Shown here: one piece after another, positions 1-12,850 of the stretch
Position numbering within the stretch: the first letter of the stretch is position 1
How the letters are laid out: each line of letters begins with the position of its first letter
Origin: Lepisosteus oculatus
Lineage: Eukaryota; Chordata; Actinopteri; Semionotiformes; Lepisosteidae
Reading direction: 5' to 3'
NCBI RefSeq assembly: GCF_040954835.1
Contig: NC_090707.1
Location: forward strand, 24,260,570 to 24,324,569
DNA: 64,000 nucleotides
Position numbers and translations under genes: made by a program
Notes under the pieces: model-generated
Told to the model about the DNA's origin: nothing
Databases searched by the model: none
What the model saw: the letters and a program-made list of their open reading frames with translations, nothing else

Positions 1-18
1 ACTGTATATATGGAAAAG

Positions 19-3000
19 GTGGAGAACGAATATGGAAGCTACTTCGCCTGCGATTACAACTATCTTCGTCACCTGAAAACGATATTCCAGTTCTTTCTGG
101 AGGAAGACACTGTCCTTTTCACCACAGATGGCAACACCAACTTGGAGCTGACTTGTGGGACCCTGGAAGGCCTTTATGCTACTATCGATTTTGGGACAGG
201 TAATAGAGACAGTCCTACAGTGCCACAATATAGCCACTTATTGAAAAGATTCATAAAGCACCACTATGTTGAGAGAATGACCTCATTAGTGTCGTTCAGC
301 TTGTTTCTGAATATATTAGCTTTTCCCCCCATTTAGGTATTTTAATCCGCAAAATCTTTTGAATGAGAAAAGGTTTAAAATAACTTTTCTGTTGAACTTA
401 GTTTAAAAATCTGGAGAATTTCTCATGAATTGCTAAATATAGTACTTGGCATGGCATACAGTTGTTATAAACAAGCCTTCACACATTAGAAATCTGCATA
501 GATCTTGATCTACTACTCCTTGTAGCATAATTTGGTAAAAAAAGCTTCCAGATTGATTCTTATTTGCCAATACTGACAAGTTGGAGAGAAGGTTTTAAGC
601 TTTTTTCAGAATGTTCTATCTGCCATTATAAACATTTTTATGTATTGGTTTTGCAATGCAGTGTCAGTATCCTGCATGATTCCATGCAGATATAGAAAGT
701 TCAGCATGATTTTGCATGAGCTGATTCACAATGATTTCTACCTTAGACACCAACATTACCACAGCTTTCAAAAGACAAAGAAGATTTGAACCAAAGGGTC
801 CTCTGGTGAGTGAACTGCGATCATAATTATTGTTACAAAACATCATCTAGACTGACTTTACATTTTTAACTTGAGTAACCTACTCGGTGTTAAAAATACT
901 CAATTTTACAATTTTATTTTGCAGTCTCTTTGTAAACTCCAGGCAATGCTACTTTTTGAAGAAACAGCTATGCACAGAGGAGTTAGAAAGCTCTCACTGA
1001 CGGAGGTGTGCTGTGTTGCAGGTCAACTCGGAGTTCTATACAGGCTGGCTAGATCACTGGGGGGACAGTCACGCCCAGGTGGACACACAGAAAGTCAGCC
1101 AGATGCTGGGGGACATGCTGGCCTTGGGAGCCAGTGTTAACATGTAAGATACATCTCGCATTGTCGGGGCAATGCCCTCACCCATCCATCAGCAGTTCAC
1201 ATGGCGCTTTGGCTTGATTCTTAACCCAAGTCATGTAGATTCCACTTGGGTTGTGTGTTGTCCTGTTGATTGAAACCTCCATTAATCTAATTAAACGATC
1301 TTAATTGTTCTTACTGTACATAACAGAAAATTCTGTCATTTCAAATTGGCATAATTTTTTAATTTTTTCTATTGGAGACTTGATTTTACTATTCACACAA
1401 AAAATGCTGTTATTAAAATGCAAAACATCCACGCACATCCCTCCCGCCTCATCACCCCCCACACAGACTGAAAATGTAAATTTCAGACAAAACGAGCAGG
1501 CATTGTTATCCTCACATTCAGTAATTGATTACATTAACTATCAAGAGTGTGTTACTGTCAAGAAACCGATTCCATTCTCCTGCACCGGTGTAGGGGTGCC
1601 GAGTAAGATCACACCTCCCCCAAAATAGATGCTATATCTTGGGAATGAAAGCAGCTCAGAAGCTACTTTCAACAGCACAAACTAGCACTAAAAAGTGAGA
1701 TCAGTTTGGTTCTCCAGCACTTCTGTAGAGGGAGGTGAGGGATGTCACATCCTGAAAAAAGCAGCTATATCTCAGGAACGAAAGCAGCTCAGACACTATT
1801 GTTAATAGCACAAATCAACGTTAAAGGAGAACTAACGAATGAGACTAGTTTGATTCTTCGGCACATTGTAGGGGGGCTGAATGATGTCACATGATGTCAG
1901 GAACAAAAGCAGTACAAGTGCTACTTTCAGTGGCACAAACCAGCACAAATGAAGCAGTAATGAATGTTGTGGGTGTCATTGTTTGTGCTGTTTGTAGGGG
2001 GGCCAACTTCACAGAGCTGCCACGGTACTGTCAGTTTTTAAACTGTTGGATGACTACTCATCCTGGTCATGAGTAATGGTCTTGGGAATGTGAGTGTAAA
2101 AACATAAACGATTATTCAGTCCGTTACTGCATCATCCTTTATTAGAAATCTTTATTCCTGAAGGGTTGCAGTAAGCTGGAGCCTAAACTGATAGACAATG
2201 GGTGCAAGGCATGGTACACCTGAACATGATGCCAGTTCAATTTAGAGACACCAGTTCACCTAGCTAGCATTCATTTGGAAGGTGAAATTAAATTGGAGCA
2301 AACCCATATGATCACAGTTTATGCTTTAGAACAGACAAACTGTATTTTACTGAAATAGGTTTATTTATTTGTGACCTGCCAAACAGGATCTTTAAGCTTG
2401 AGAATCAGCCTTGATACTCCATTGTTGAGAATTGAGTATAGAAGACTTTGTCTACACACCTAAAGATAAGACTATCGACTCCGACTCTTTTAAAAATCTT
2501 TTCTAGAGCTTGTAGACACAACATTGAGAGTTAAAACAGCATGGCTTTTCAAAGATCAGGTCCATTTCCCCTTGTAGATATAGACGCATGACTTAATACA
2601 ATTTCTCTTTGCAGGTATATGTTTGAGGGAGGAACAAACTTTGGTTACTGGAATGGCAAGTTCTCTTTTTTATGACTTCTTTAAATTAGTCACACCATGA
2701 CATGCCATGTTTGTTTCTGATTTTGAAGAAACATCCTGCATAGCTTCTGTATATCAGATTCCAAATTAGTGTTCGAAGCTGTCAGGGGGTTTTCTTGATT
2801 GAATTTAAGATATTGTATTAATCTTTACTGAACAGTTTATGGAGAAAAGAGGGTTGTGGGCAGTTAAAAGAATAACTCAAATTGCTTTAAGTCCCAGAAA
2901 AGAAGAAAAATATTAATGAAATCAATGGAGATAAATCTAGCAATGCCTATCTTTTTTTATTTTTTTACTGTTGAAGAGGAAAAGTTTTGTAATACAGAAT

Positions 3001-6000
3001 AAAGCGCAGGTTTGAGGATATGCACTGATTTTAAACCAATGCTGCTCTAGGTGCTGATCATGACAGCAGATTCAAGCCCGTGGTGACCAGCTATGACTAT
3101 GATGCCCCGCTCTCTGAGGCTGGAGACCCAACTGACAAACTGCTGGCTATTAGGGATGTGATCAGTAGGGTAAAACTATGTTAAACATTGATCATTTGTA
3201 TTTCAATACTTGAATGACATTCTAATGATGATGAGACATGTCAAATAAAAAGGGATAGCTTACTTAATATTTTAGTGTTTGGCATTAACTCACCTGGCTG
3301 AGGAAAGGACAGTCTTTGCTGTAAGGGTAGGACTCCCTTCATCCCCGAGAAATGAACCAGGGAGTCTGCTGCAAACATGAAGATAGGCTGGAGGGAGAGG
3401 TGTTAAAAAACATGTGTGAAGTTGTACAACAGGCAGGTGTTTAACCGCAAGACAGCAGAACTGAGCAATTACACTTTGAAGTCCTACCAGACTTTTGATT
3501 AGCACCTCCTTTTCAGTAGTTTGATAAAAAAAAAACAGCAGAATAAAGGAATCCCAAAACGCTAATGCTGATTTCTTTAGTGTGTGAGCTGTGCTTGATC
3601 ACGTTAACCTGGTTAGGATATGCCAGGTTGGTATGTGATGTGCACTGTAGCTTGATACAGATGATTGAACACAAGTCAATGAACAGGTGACAGTCAAGTC
3701 ACTGAATCCTAGATCAGTCGGGACTGGAATTCTGTGATGACCTGGAAAGCATAACCTGAGGTCAAGTGCACTGACAGAAAAGTAGAATAAGAACTGATAG
3801 TGAGTTTCCACTTGCTGAAGTTTGCTACAACTGGAAGGATGAGGATGGATTACACTCAGAACCCCCAAAAGAAGAATAAATATTGGCTATGAAGCGGCCG
3901 CAGTGGTTCCAGAGTTCCAGGGAGGGTTGACAACATCAGGAGAACTGAAAGAAAAAGAGCAGACATCATGGCAATTTCAGGGAGCTCGTTGTTTTCTGTA
4001 GAGAGGCTGAGGGTGAAGGGCTGTGTGTTAAAAAAGAGGAAACAAAACAGCTCCTGTCCTGGATGGAGATCACTGTGCGAAAACAGATTGGCAACAACAA
4101 GTGTAGAAGACACCAGTCTCTGATGAGACAGATTTATTGTCTAACAAGAATATTTATCTGTAAAAAGTACACTTTGGAAAGGATTTGAAAAACAGGAAAC
4201 TGCATATCAATAATTATATCAACTGCATAATGACTCTCTTTTTTCCCCAGTTCCGTGAGGTACCTGAGGGACCCATGCCTCCTGCCACACCAAAGTATGC
4301 CTATGGATATATAACACTGAAAAAGGTTGGCATCATTTTTCAACATTGTTTAGTTCCAACACATCATTAGAATCAGAAATACATTCATTGTTAGTACACA
4401 TTTATTTTGTTTTTTGCAGTACAGATGGCCAGTACTCTTGACCTCCTTTTTTTCAGGTTGGCAACATCACAGGACTGCTGGATACGCTGTGCCCACAGGG
4501 TCCCCTCCAGTCTCTGTACCCTTTGACCTTTGAGGCAATGAAACAGGTAAGAGTTGCCATGAGAACAGGAAGCTGAATTCCATCTATCCGACGAGGTAAG
4601 AATAAACACATCTTAGACAATGCCATATAGTTTAGTCTGGTCTATGGCGCCATAGGGTCCTATACCAGCAAAGCCTCTTACCAAGGTGAAGAATAATACA
4701 AATTATAATAATAATGGCTTAATATGCATTTAAGTGCAAAACCTGCAGCCACAGTATCTGTAGACTGACCTTCAGATGAGTATTTTGGCCCTCACAACCT
4801 AAAACTGATGGGACATTCTGAAAAACATAGAATGCTGTTTTAAACATAAAGACTAACATTACTGTGGACCATTTTGTTTTTTTTTTCTTATTGTATGTTC
4901 CATTTGTTTCTTAAATCAAAATAAGCCTGATTTTTCAGAGCTCCATAAAAACATCTTCGGTCAGTTTAAACTTGAACATACAAAATTAACATCCCAAAAG
5001 TTCTTCTAGACAAAAACGTGAAGTAAAAAAGGTGCAAGAATCTGTGTAGCTGGATTAATTGAGATTTTATATGTCCCTGCAGTGCTAACCTCACTTTGCA
5101 TGATTGCTTTTCAGTATTATGGCTACATGCTTTACCAGACTAAGCTGCCCAGGACACTAGAACAAGCCACGCCACTGATCTCACCTCTGAATGGTGTTCA
5201 CGACCGTGGATATGTGCTGGTCAATGGGGTAAGAGATCTGAGGAAAATACCCTGGTCCGCAACACTGCCACACAATCATGTCCCCATCAATACCTGAACA
5301 GCAGCCCTTCACCAACATAGAAAAAAATGTGAAAGAATCTTACTACAGATTGCAAAACAACAACAACCAAGGAACAGACACACTACACAATTTCCTGTTT
5401 TGAAATTTACATTACAGCATTTTGTTACTTCTGTGTAAAACTACAAGTGGCTTAATTGGTTAAAGTTTAAGATATAGAATACTTTCTAAGCTGTGTACCC
5501 TGAAGACCAGTGTTAAAATTCCCTGTACCAAAATGAGAATAAATATGGACCATCTCAGGTAGAATTAGTTGAAAAATCCCATTAAACAGAACTTCATGCA
5601 TATGCATGTTTCCCATTATGTTTTCCATAAGGTTGTTTCTAAGTCGGTAGAGAACATAACACAGAGAACATATTTCCCACAGAAATATGCTCTTACAGCA
5701 AGACAATCTCTTAGCCAAAATATTACTAATCACTTGCTTTCAAGTGTAAGAAAATAATCACTCTCCTGTATGCTGTCTTTCTAAAGTTTGTCTGTTTCTC
5801 TGTTTTTCCCATCATGTGTTCCAGATGTTCCAGGGTGTGCTGGAAAGAGACACCACTCTGGTGTTAAATGTGACTGGAAAAGAAGGAGATCAGTTAGACA
5901 TCCTGGTTGAGAACATGGGGAGGGTTAACTTCGGGAGTCACATTAACGACTTCAAGGCAAGAACAACCTCCGAACTGATGAAAAGAACTCAAGTTAAATA

Positions 6001-8956
6001 AATAAGTGTCATTGCTGGTTTGTTCTAGCTGTTGTTTATGGACAGAAGTACTTCTTAACTGAAGTCATATAGTAGTTTGTTTTATTTATTTATAATTCAG
6101 CTTTGGATCAGTCCTTTCTTTTCTTGAGAGCTGATCCATGGTTGTGAAGGGGTTTGCAGTTATTTACTAGTATTGCTCTGAATAAGCATAAAATGCAAGT
6201 TTTCATTGAATAATATTGAGACTGTGGGCAACTGAGTAGTTAGCGCTGCTGTTTCAGGGCTCCGTGGACCTGAATTTGATTCTAGCCTTTGGTATTTATA
6301 TATCTAAAGTTTATCTGGGTTTTTGCTCCAGCTTCTTCCCATCTCCCAAAGACATCCTGGTCCAGAGTGACATAGAGGAGGTTTGTGGACATAACATTGG
6401 TGTGTTGCTCTTGTACAAAAGCAGACTTTCTTGAGAACCTCCTCAGTTGAGGAATCCTATATATGTATATATACTGATGGAAAAAGAAATACAACATTTT
6501 CTGGAATGAGAATACTGTATTTAAGGCTTATGTACTTTCACAAAAAGTTGTCAAATTGTTTTAAGCCCTCTGCTCCAATACAGCTTGTGCAGTGAGGCAT
6601 TGCAACATGCCAATCACACGAAAGCTCGTTGGGTGCACTTTTACCCAACAAAGTCTGGGTGGAACAATGCCTGATCAGGTCACCTTTAAAAAGGCCTTAA
6701 GTCAAAGCTTAGGTCACTGCAAGAAAAAGGCCACACTCAAATGTCACCAGAAGCAAGGGAGAGGGCTATTGGCATGCTGCAGGCAGGCATGTCATGTGCC
6801 AGCGTTGCCAGACACTATGGAGTAAGTTGCTCCACTGTGTCCCGACTGCAGAGGTTTCAGTAGACCAGCAGGACAGATGACCATCCAAGATCTGGTCGCC
6901 CTTGAGTGACCACACTAGAGCAGGAGTGACACATCAGACTGGTCCATCTGAGAGATCATTTCAGATCTGCCTCCCGTACTGCTGCTGAAACTGCCAGCAG
7001 ACACAATGCCCACATTAGTGACAGGACAGTGAGGCTCCATGCTGCTGGCCATAGAGTAAGGCGACCTCTCAGGGGCTCTCTGCTCACACCTCCTAGATGT
7101 CACACCCGACTAGCTTGGGCCAGACAGAAGCTGTGATGGACTCGTCAGCAGTGGCATCAGATCCTCTTCACGGATGAGTCACTCTTCAGCTGCAGACGGG
7201 AGGGCCAGAGTGTGGAGGAGGAGGTGTTGCGTTTCTTTTTTCCATCAGAGGTCCAAAGAAACTAAACCAATTACTTTTTTTAATAATAATAATTGCTTAC
7301 ACTTATATACAGTAGCGCTTTTCTGGACACTCCTCTCAAAGCGCTTTCACAGGTAATGGGAACTCCCCTCCACCACCACCAATGTGCAGCATCCACCTGG
7401 ATGATGCAACGGCAGCCATAGTGTGCCAGAACACTCACCACACATCAGCTATCAGTGGGGAGGAGAGCAGAGTGATGAAGCCAATTCATAGATGGGGATT
7501 ATTAGAAGGCCGTGATTGGTAAGGGCCAATGGGAAATTTGGCCAGGATGCCGGGGTTACACCCCTACTCTTTTAGAGAAACGCTCTGGGATTTTTAATGA
7601 CCAACGAGAGTCCGGACCTCGGTTTTACATCTCATCCAAAGGACGGCGCCTGTTTACAGTATAGTGTCCCCGTCACTATACTGGGGCATTAGGACCCACA
7701 TGGACCACGGGGTGAGCGCCCTCTGCTGGCCCCACTAACACCTCTTCCAGCAGCAACCTTAGTTTTTCCCAGGAGGTTTCCCATCCAGGTACTGACCAGG
7801 CTCAAACCTGCTTAGCTTCAGTGGGTTGCAACTTGTGAGTTGCAGGGTGATATGACTACTGGCCAATTATTTTTTTTAATTAACTATAATTAAATATTTT
7901 TTAAGTTAATTTTGCACTTAAAAATACTTCCTGCTGAGTTATGGGAGTCATAGGCATGGCTATGTATAAAGTTTTAGTGGTCACATCTTACAACTCACAT
8001 CTTGCAAGAAATTTTATTTCTCAGTGACTGTTTTTTTTCTGCACTGTTCATATTAGGGCCTTGTGAGCAACCTCTATCTGGGAAGAGACGTTCTGTCTAA
8101 CTGGTTGATCTACTCTCTTGACATTGACGGGGCTATAGCCTATGGTTGGCCACACTCCAAGCTGAAACACTCCAGGCACAAAGGCAGCAGGGAAGATTCC
8201 AAAGGACCCACCTTTTACATGGGCATCCTGGAGCCAACAGGCTTGGCCTGGGACACCTTTCTGAGGCTCAGAGGGTGGACTAAGGTAAGTGTCATGAAAG
8301 TCATGAAAAGTAAGCACTTAAGGTTTTCCTTCCTGTGATCTATTGCCAGCATGCCAATAAATCTCAGATTAATATTTAAAATCTAAACCAGTCTGTCATA
8401 TGTGGGTCTGCCACAAATTAAAACTTTATTGCAAATACCTGTATGTGAGTAAGGTTTGAATGATGATGGGATTCATATTCACTTTGTACTCTTAGTTGTT
8501 TGTGCTAGAAATGGGTCACTTAAAATTTATTTTAATAGTTACTATTAAATATATTGTTTTAAGTAGTTGCAATGTAAGTAATACCATTCTAAAAATGATT
8601 TTTGTACCTTAAGTGAAATGTCATAAAAAGTCCATCTTTTACAAACTGAAGGTGAAAGTGTATTTTAAATACTTTATTTTAAAATGTCTCTCAATACAGC
8701 AGGTTTTCTAAAGACCCTGTCCACTAAACATTGTTTGGTTTGACTTTCTCAGGGACAGGTGTGGATTAATGGAGTAAACCTGGGTCGATATTGGCCCCAG
8801 AGAGGCCCTCAGCAAACTTTGTATGTTCCTGGACCACTTCTCAGTACCTCCCAGCCCAATAACATTACCATTCTGGAGCTGGAGCAGGCTCCTTCAGACA
8901 CTCGAGTGCTTTTCATGGACAGGGCTCAGCTCAACAGAACTGTGGGGAGATTGTGA
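19..8956 (+). CDS. glb1l: Beta-galactosidase-1-like protein (GH35), 3' part of gene
   Basis: Glycoside hydrolase family 35 enzyme; hydrolysing terminal beta-galactose is the family role. Coding exons: 19-199, 747-805, 1022-1143, 2615-2655, 3051-3169, 4251-4325, 4457-4546, 5115-5228, 5825-5956, 8057-8284 and 8753-8956 (TGA). Together they give the C-terminal 454 residues; the N-terminal exons lie left of the window. The first exon opens with VENEYGSY, whose second Glu (codon at 28) is the GH35 acid/base. NSEFYTGW in exon 3 carries the nucleophile Glu (codon at 1031). Later blocks include [38 protein letters not shown] and [14 protein letters not shown]. All junction phases agree, and the first two exons have the same lengths (181 and 59 bp) as I recall for human GLB1. 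GLB1L is preferred over GLB1 because of VNMYMF, DVISRF, GPTFY and GPQQTLYVP and because ANKZF1 and ATG9A are neighbours. Two introns begin with GC. The large introns hold transposons. Confidence 0.92.
1570..2010. repeat. Imperfect tandem repeat, about 3.5 units of 125-133 bp
   Basis: Units share a core close to GGAATGAAAGCAGCTCAG, a run with CAGCACAAAC, and a segment ending GTAGRGGG followed by GATGTCACAT. Core copies start near 1631, 1764 and 1893, with a partial unit before the first. It lies in a glb1l intron. No coding role is seen. Confidence 0.7.
2656..3050 (+). other. glb1l: GC-AG intron of glb1l
   Basis: The exon ends TGGAATG and the intron opens GCAAGT, a strong non-canonical donor. 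It closes with a normal CTGCTCTAG acceptor. Only this junction keeps the frame through the conserved NFGYWNGAD block. Confidence 0.88.
3170..4250. other. Intron, no recognised content
   Basis: An intron of about 1.1 kb in glb1l. Short open frames on both strands show no family motif. I see no repeat I can name. Confidence 0.5.
6228..6390 (+). repeat. Degenerate tRNA-derived SINE fragment
   Basis: An A-box-like stretch (GAGTAGTTAGCGCTGCTG) is followed by a decayed B-box (AATTTGATTCTAG) and a CCCAAAGACATCCTGGT segment. The same order is seen in the better copy at 62716. Confidence 0.45.
6474..7248 (+). mobile_element. Internally deleted Tc1/mariner-like element
   Basis: The ends are inverted repeats beginning CTGATGGAAAAA on the left and closing TTTTTTCCATCAG on the right. 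The interior, read with stops and frame slips, gives helix-turn-helix-like residues ([17 protein letters not shown]), then [20 protein letters not shown], then FTDESLFS, which holds the first catalytic Asp. The frame then runs straight into the right terminal repeat, so the second Asp and the Glu are missing. A TA precedes the left end; the right-hand TA is lost. It cannot make an active transposase. It sits inside a glb1l intron. Confidence 0.75.
7282..7862 (-). mobile_element. Full-length 5S rRNA-derived SINE
   Basis: Read on the minus strand, the head matches eukaryotic 5S rRNA: GAAGCTAAGCAGG (box A region), GCCTGGTCAGTAC and TGGATGGGAAACC (box C region), then CCTGGGAA. A body of about 400 bp follows. 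The tail, GTAAAGCGCTTTGAG...AAAAGCGCTATATAAG in consensus, ends in a TTA microsatellite. The flanks CCAATTACTTTTTTT (7267-7281) and CCAATTATTTTTTTT (7863-7877) form a target-site duplication of about 15 bp. Length is 581 bp. This agrees with SINE3-type elements known from fishes. Shorter copies lie at 23921, 31060 and 46588. Confidence 0.85.
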
Positions 8957-9850
8957 CACTGTTGCCATGCAAATCAGACCAAGGAAAGCAAGATCACCAC
9001 ACAAGGTCCGTCTATCAGTGCCCTCAGGTTTCATTCCATACTACTGTCCGATGATGTCCACAGTTCTCTGTCTGTCTCAGTGTCCAGGAAAAGCCACTTT
9101 TGTTTACATATCAGGTGTACACACTTCTTATCTAAAGCTATGCAGTTCAATCATGGTGTAGTATGCTTTGGCAATCTGTTTCTGGTTTCTTTCACAGTCT
9201 AAAATATCACAGCTTAGTCTTCATATTCACAGTTAGAGTGTTGAGCTGCACCTCAACAGGCCACCTTAGACACTTAAAAAATTACTATCTGTCTTGACTC
9301 CGGTTTTTGTGGAATGCTTTTCGAGAATGTTGTTGCTTATATAGACTGACTTCAGACATACACATACATCAGCTCATTAGCGTGCATTTTCAGAGTTGCA
9401 TTTCAACAGATATGTTCCAAGCATTATAGCCATTTAAAAATTGAATTTTTGTTGGAATTATTTGTAGAAAAATGTGCCTTTAAACCTTGCCTGCCTCAAC
9501 TGCTAATTCACATCTTGTATGTTTTGAGAGTATTATTTCGTGCTGCGTGATTATTTGCATTAAAATGCTAGGTTTATTTTAACAATCTGGTAGCATTTAA
9601 AAGAATGCTGTAAATCATGTTAATTTTTTTATTGGCTTATAAAACAAATCTGTAGTTAGTGTAACAGAGGTCAATCAGACTTTCTCTGTACACCTAAAGC
9701 ATAAAGTACTGTATATGAACCCTAAAAAAATTCTATATGACTTTGAAATGTGCGATCACTAAAATGAATCATGAATTGCCTAGTGTTACCATAATACTTT
9801 ACAAGGAGGAAGTTGTTATTGTGGACAATATGTGAGGAAGGTAACTGATA

Positions 9851-9856
9851 AATAAA
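9851..9856 (+). terminator. glb1l: Candidate polyadenylation signal of glb1l
   Basis: AATAAA about 0.9 kb after the glb1l stop codon. It is the most plausible signal I can see, but there is no transcript evidence. Confidence 0.35.
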
Positions 9857-10189
9857 ATAGTTGCAATTTAATGCTGTACAATTTTGTCTCACTCCATGAT
9901 TCTGTAACATGTTGCAACAGAAAAAAATATATTCAGGGTAGGTTGGATGAAAAACAGGTGAAACTACATGAACAAAAAAAATAATGAAACTCATAATAGA
10001 CCCACAAACATCACTCAAAGATTTACTAAGTCTTTCAGTCAGTACCTACAGCGGGAGTAAAGAAAACCACTTAGGATTGCTACCTTTGACTGCCTCTGAA
10101 AGTGAGGAAGAACTTAAGTCTAAATGGTAGGTGTAACCTACCAAAGGTTGGTGCAGATCAAGGAAAAGGACTAGTGTCACAAAAATATG

Positions 10190-11260
10190 TTCTGCCATAA
10201 CAATTCTTTACTTGACATGCTGAATGTAAATTCAAACTTAATTCTTACAAGTAACAGCCCCCCCATAGACTTAAGCCAAGTGTTCATGGGCAAGTATCAA
10301 CAGGGCTACAAGGTGGGTTACCTCATTTTTACAATTATTACTTGGCATTTGGCTCAGTCCAAGCAAAGGTTTAAAGCAGAAATAGAATAGGACTGGGTAC
10401 AAATAGAGCATGATACAGCCTCAGAGCTAGGTATCTCCTTAGAAAGTTTGTATTATAGCAAGGCATGTCCTAAATCTTTAATTGAAACACCAATTGGTTC
10501 TTCTTTTAAAATATAAGAAAAAGCTGCAAAACAATTTTATCTTATGACACTTCACTATCTGTACATCAACCATTATTTAGATCACCAAGACTAACTATAT
10601 TGTATACTATAATTAACTGTCAAGACCAATTAATTTAAATTAATACATTTAATTAATTTAAAATGTAATTAATTAAATTTAAATTACTCAAAACTTACAA
10701 GTTTACCGTCTAAAACCTTTCCGTTAAGTAAATTAAAACAAGAACTGGATAATTACAGCAATAAACTATTGCAGACTACTATACAAGTGAAGCCTGGAAC
10801 ATTTTACAACCTTCTTAACACATGGTCAGACACGTCTTTTGATAGGTTTGCATCTCAGTGGACAGCTGATCTCTGTTTGGGCAGAGGACATAGACTGGGA
10901 TACTGTGTGGCATAATGTTAGTTATCCATTTAGCGCTATACACAACAAACTGCTTCAGTACAAAATTTTAAACAGACTCTATTATACCCCAGAGTAAACT
11001 GAAAAAGATTAAGTGGCATAATACAGGAATGTGTTCCAATGTAACACACATAAAGGATCACTATTGCACTTATTATGGTATTGTCAGCACATACAGTCAT
11101 TCTGGACCTCCACAGTGGGGAAAGCTCTCAGGCGCCTAAATATCCAAATTCCACTTACTCCCATTACATGTATCCTTGGTGATTTATCAAAGGTTAAAGT
11201 AGCAATTCAATATAAAAATACTTTTTTGACTGTATTATTGCTAAAAAAATAATATTGCAA
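10190..11260 (+). mobile_element. Decayed L1/Tx1-like LINE ORF2 3' end
   Basis: The frame 11031-11252 encodes CNTHKGSLLHLLWYC and QSFWTSTVGKALRRL, the Cys/His-containing C-terminal signature of L1-type ORF2 proteins. Upstream, in shifted frames, come LYYTPE-like and HNKLLQYKILNRLYY-like segments. Stops and frameshifts throughout mark it as dead. Outer limits are approximate. Confidence 0.6.
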
Positions 11261-12850
11261 AAATGGGTGGACAGTACAGGACTGCTGACAGAATGATTTC
11301 TCAACATACAGTAAACACCCATGTGGCCTCTTCTATCTTTTCCATTTTGCACATATTCACATGTTTTGCTACCTGCATGCAAAACCCTATTACGTTTACA
11401 TTATATGTCATCTGCCAGGTGTCTGCCCAGTCTTAACTTTTGTTCAATAAATGTAGTACAACACTCAACAATGATTTTGTGCATTCGGAGCGCCTTGTTT
11501 TGCAGGCAGATGCATAGTGTGCTAGGCAGGACTAGATGGGATGCCAGTCTTCCTCTGAACATAACACGTTGAAATCAGCTATTTTGTCATCTTCTAGTAA
11601 CTAATTTTGATAATGCAGAATGAAAATGTGAAACCCTTCATGTATCAATTATGCAAAAGAACAGGTTGCTTGTTCTATAAATCACAGATTACTATAAAAA
11701 TACCTAGCGGTAATGATGTTATAATAAGTCATTTTTGGGGAAGGAGAGGGGAATGTGCACCACAGGAAATCAGATTTCTGACTTTGAATTTTTTTTCATC
11801 ATTTTTAATATTCATCTAGTATCTCTTAAATTCAAAGAGTCACACTTTTGAAAGCGGGGAAACATGGTGTGATGTTAGCTTTGCAGACTCTTACTGCTGG
11901 AACCCTGGGTTCAATTCCAGACCTACAGTAAGATGCTTTCTATGTGGATACGGTTTTTCATGACACCTTCTAGTAATGGAAACGCAGAACAGTGTAAACG
12001 TGTTTTATTGTCTAACTCAACTTCTTCACACAAATGTGACATTACTGATAATGAGCCAATAAACAATCTTTCCTTTTTATCACATTTGACATGTCTGATT
12101 TATTATTTCCAATGAAAAACTCGGCAGGTTTATCTTGAAACTTTTACTTCAAAGGAAACAAAAAAATAACTTCTGCAGAATCCTTTATTTTCAGTAAAAT
12201 GTTTTAAAATGTTTAGAAGCTTTTTTAAATTATATTACAAGCATGCCTGTTTAAAACCAGACTCCCCTTTCGCACAATTGCGGGGGAGTTGGATTAAAAC
12301 ACTTGTGATAGATTGTGATAGATAGATTCACAAAAACATTCTGACAAGAATCGGGAGCTTCCAATAGACTTTTGCGGTAAAGAAGATCTTGCAGTGTGTT
12401 GGCCAATCACCTGTACATTCTAATTATGAGCTTGCAGCGTTATTGAGATTTAACTCAAACTTCCATTTGATGCTAATTAAAATAATTGCCAAATCTACAC
12501 TGATGACTAGTGAACATAAAATGGGCATTGGAAAAAAAAATGGTTAGCAGCAAGACAAAATTGCTGATGGAAAAATAGATCAAAGTGGATTTCTTATAAG
12601 TTCTGCAAAAAATGTGCAGCATCAGGTTGTTCAGTGCTCATTTCTATTTGTAGTTAATGAGCTCAACCATGGAGATAATAGAGCTTCTTCCTGTCACCAG
12701 CGTTAGCTGCTGCTCAGTGATTTGAAGCTGGGTTTGGCCTACAGTGGTCCAGACTCCGTCAGGACTAAGTCTTGGAGATGTGAGCTGTCAGGACAAGCTT
12801 CTTGGCCTTGTCCTGGCTGGGGGGCTGGGGGGGGCTAGGCAGCTGCTGCA

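Larger units (their letters stand above)
5957..8056 (+). other. glb1l: Second GC-AG intron of glb1l, filled with repeats
   Basis: The exon ends at INDFK (codon AAG) and the next bases are GCAAGA. No GT donor nearby restores frame with the next exon, which starts GLVSNLYLG. The intron is 2.1 kb and contains a tRNA-type SINE fragment, an internally deleted Tc1-like element and a 5S-derived SINE. Confidence 0.85.
8957..12850. other. Tail-to-tail spacer between glb1l and ankzf1
   Basis: Contains the two 3' untranslated regions, the LINE remnant and a decayed tRNA-like SINE piece near 11860-11935 (GGGTTCAATTCCA resembles a B-box). A TTTATT at 12184-12189 could be the ankzf1 polyadenylation signal on the minus strand. 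No further gene is seen. Confidence 0.5.

Noticed and set aside
1305-1628. 107-codon plus-strand frame in a glb1l intron
   Set aside because: AT-rich random-looking peptide without motifs, ending in the tandem repeat.
8063-8338. Alternative Met start inside a glb1l exon
   Set aside because: It is simply exon 10 read from an internal Met into the next intron.
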